Made by a program: the position numbers and the translations under genes. The notes under the pieces were generated by a model. The model was not told the origin of the DNA and searched no databases. It saw nothing but the letters and a program-made list of their open reading frames with translations. Positions 6,474 to 7,570 of a stretch of DNA of 7,570 nt are shown one piece after another. The stretch is from CAJWLW01 sp963580095. GTDB taxonomy: Bacteria; Verrucomicrobiota; Lentisphaeria; JABSQK01; CAJWLW01. Numbering within the stretch: position 1 is the first letter of the stretch; each line of letters starts with the position of its first letter. Location: positions 1 through 7,570 of the forward strand of contig CAUZJQ010000211.1 of assembly GCA_963580095.1 (NCBI GenBank), given 5' to 3'.

Positions 6474-7052
6474 TCAGAGCATCGACTGTTCGACAACGGA
6501 CGCCTCCGACCCGGCGCTGTTGGTCACGATCTCTGCAGCATCTGCAGCCAGGCGCGAAATCTTGAGTTGCTCAACGAGATCAACCGTGGCGTTGGCAACG
6601 ATAGGATCGCGGTCCCTCAAGAGCACTCGGTACAATGCTGTGTTCGCCGAATGCGGCGTATGCCGCAGCACTGAGACGAGATACATCCGAACCCATCGGT
6701 CGGAATCGGTGGCTGCGATCATCAGTACTTTCTCGCCACAGCGCTGGCGATTGGAAGTGGCAACATTGATTGCCGCTATCTTGGTCGTTAGATCTCCCGT
6801 CTGCATCGCTTCTCCCAGGAAAGACACGGAGAAATTCGGCTGCTGTGACGACGGAAGCCGATCGAAATCACGCAAGGTTTGCAAGCGCATTTCAGAACAA
6901 CAGTTGCCGATCAAGTGCATGCAAATCGTTACAAGCATCACTGCGATAGCAATCTCGACCAACCGTGATTGCGAAGTGGCCGCAGCCGTTTCGATATTCG
7001 AAGACAAGTCGGGCGTGGCTTGATACGTCGCGTCAGCGGACTCGTTCTGCAT
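6474..7052 (-). CDS. Small membrane-anchored HEAT-like protein of unknown function
   Basis: This is a 192-residue protein that I cannot assign to a named family. A polar N-terminus of about 30 residues is followed by one hydrophobic segment at about 31-49 (LVEIAIAVMLVTICMHLIG), predicted as a transmembrane anchor, then CC. Residues about 85-165 look like two or three degenerate HEAT-type helical repeats: TKIAAINVAT, then DSDRWVRMYLVSVLRHTP, then DRDPIVANATVDLVEQL, with the Asp-x-Asp and Val-Arg spacing typical of such repeats. HEAT repeats usually mediate protein contacts, so a scaffold role is possible. The ATG at 7052 has GGAGG five bases upstream (AGGAGGGCTAAATG), a strong start. It lies upstream of, and on the same strand as, the PhyH-family gene, separated by an inverted repeat, and is divergent from the second PhyH-family gene. 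Confidence 0.75.
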   Translation of the reverse strand: MQNESADATYQATPDLSSNIETAAATSQSRLVEIAIAVMLVTICMHLIGNCCSEMRLQTLRDFDRLPSSQQPNFSVSFLGEAMQTGDLTTKIAAINVATSNRQRCGEKVLMIAATDSDRWVRMYLVSVLRHTPHSANTALYRVLLRDRDPIVANATVDLVEQLKISRLAADAAEIVTNSAGSEASVVEQSML

Positions 7053-7275
7053 TTAGCCCTCCTATGGGCACACCCCTTTCGCATACCCGATGCCCTTGCA
7101 ACCTTCCGCAGGATTTGTTCCAGACATGCTGGGAACTTGACTTTCAGGCAATCTTTTACACCTTAAGAAGGGGCGAGAGTACACTCCACTGAGGAAGGGT
7201 CACACGATCAGCCGTGGAGAGAGCGCCATGTGCGTCGTCGACGAATCCAGAATGTTCAAGGGGATGTAACCGGCA
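7053..7275. other. Divergent intergenic region between the HEAT-like gene and the second PhyH-family gene
   Basis: No gene is supported here. It must hold promoters for both flanking genes. TTGACT at 7137-7142 on the plus strand is -35-like but has no good -10 box at normal spacing. A GGAGAG at 7216-7221 precedes an in-frame ATG at 7228, relevant to the start of the downstream gene. Confidence 0.45.
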
Positions 7276-7570
7276 TGTTGACGAAAGAGCAGATCGATTA
7301 CTTCGAGTGTTTCGGCTTCCTCCATCTGCGCCAGGCTTTCAGCAACGCCGAAGTGCAGGAGATAGGGGACGCAGCCGAGCGAGTTTTTGAGACCGAGGTG
7401 GGTCGACTCACCGGAGAAGAGTATGGAGAGGTGGACGCCATTATGGAGCGCGATCCCCGGCTGACTCAGCTGGTCACCGACGAGCGCATCCACGAGCCGG
7501 TGCGGCAATTGCTGGGTGACGACTTTCTGTGGTCGGGCTCGGAAGGCAAACGGGGTATTCCCCCGCGCTT
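7276..7570 (+). CDS. PhyH-family dioxygenase, N-terminal part (runs off right edge)
   Basis: 98 codons are visible, starting MLTKEQIDYFECFGFLHLRQ and continuing through AFSNAEVQEIGDAAERVFE to GDDFLWSGSEGKRG. This is the standard opening of PhyH-family oxygenases (LTxEQxxxFxxxGFLxLRxAFSxxEV) and the WSGSE segment that precedes the iron-binding HxD motif; the catalytic residues lie beyond the window. Homology favours the ATG at 7276, but only AGGGG eleven to twelve bases upstream supports it. An in-frame ATG at 7228 has GGAGAG six bases upstream and would add 16 residues; a third ATG at 7252 has no ribosome-binding site. The sequence is only distantly similar to the complete PhyH-family gene at 5568-6386, so the two are not a recent duplicate pair. 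The substrate is unknown. Confidence 0.82.

Noticed and set aside
6520..7023. Plus-strand open frame antisense to the HEAT-like gene
   Set aside because: The minus-strand frame has a strong ribosome-binding site, a transmembrane segment and repeat structure; this one has none.
7200..7508. Minus-strand open frame at the right end
   Set aside because: It is antisense to the plus-strand frame that reads as a standard PhyH-family N-terminus.

Overview
This looks like a chromosomal piece from an uncultured, moderately GC-rich Gram-negative-type bacterium. Two phytanoyl-CoA dioxygenase (PhyH)-family genes, a D-lyxose ketol-isomerase and a very large secreted protein joining HYR-like repeats to a formylglycine-generating-enzyme (FGE/SUMF1)-like domain are a mixture familiar from groups such as Poribacteria, Latescibacterota or Planctomycetota. 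That taxonomic guess is inference; nothing in the window fixes the phylum. No tRNA, rRNA, CRISPR array or transposase is visible.

Left half (1-4450): two paralogous minus-strand genes for secreted proteins. Only the first 122 codons of the left copy (1-366) are inside the window; the right copy (996-4139) is complete at 1047 aa. The duplication covers the signal peptide, the N-terminal domain, the ribosome-binding site, about 310 bp of leader and a good sigma-70-type promoter, at a constant overall offset of 3773 bp (20-677 matches 3793-4450). Exactly where the left copy's similarity ends (about 677), the C-terminal part of a DegT/DnrJ/EryC1-type aminotransferase begins on the plus strand (about 680-967). 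This is the layout expected if a 3773-bp unit was tandemly duplicated with one breakpoint inside an aminotransferase gene.

Middle (4451-5567): a divergently transcribed D-lyxose ketol-isomerase (4613-5293) with its full metal-binding set, followed by a second gene remnant, a piece of a 2-oxoacid dehydrogenase E1-beta subunit (about 5317-5532).

Right part (5568-7570): a complete PhyH-family dioxygenase (minus, 5568-6386), a small membrane-anchored HEAT-like protein (minus, 6474-7052), and the start of a second PhyH-family gene (plus, from 7276, running off the edge).

There is no obvious single pathway. The lyxose isomerase, the aminotransferase remnant and the dioxygenases suggest a carbohydrate or small-molecule catabolic neighbourhood, while the HYR/FGE-like proteins are probably surface or secreted. 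The most interesting points are the duplicated secreted-protein gene with its conserved promoter and leader, and the two gene fragments that mark rearrangement junctions. I found no convincing wholly new system.
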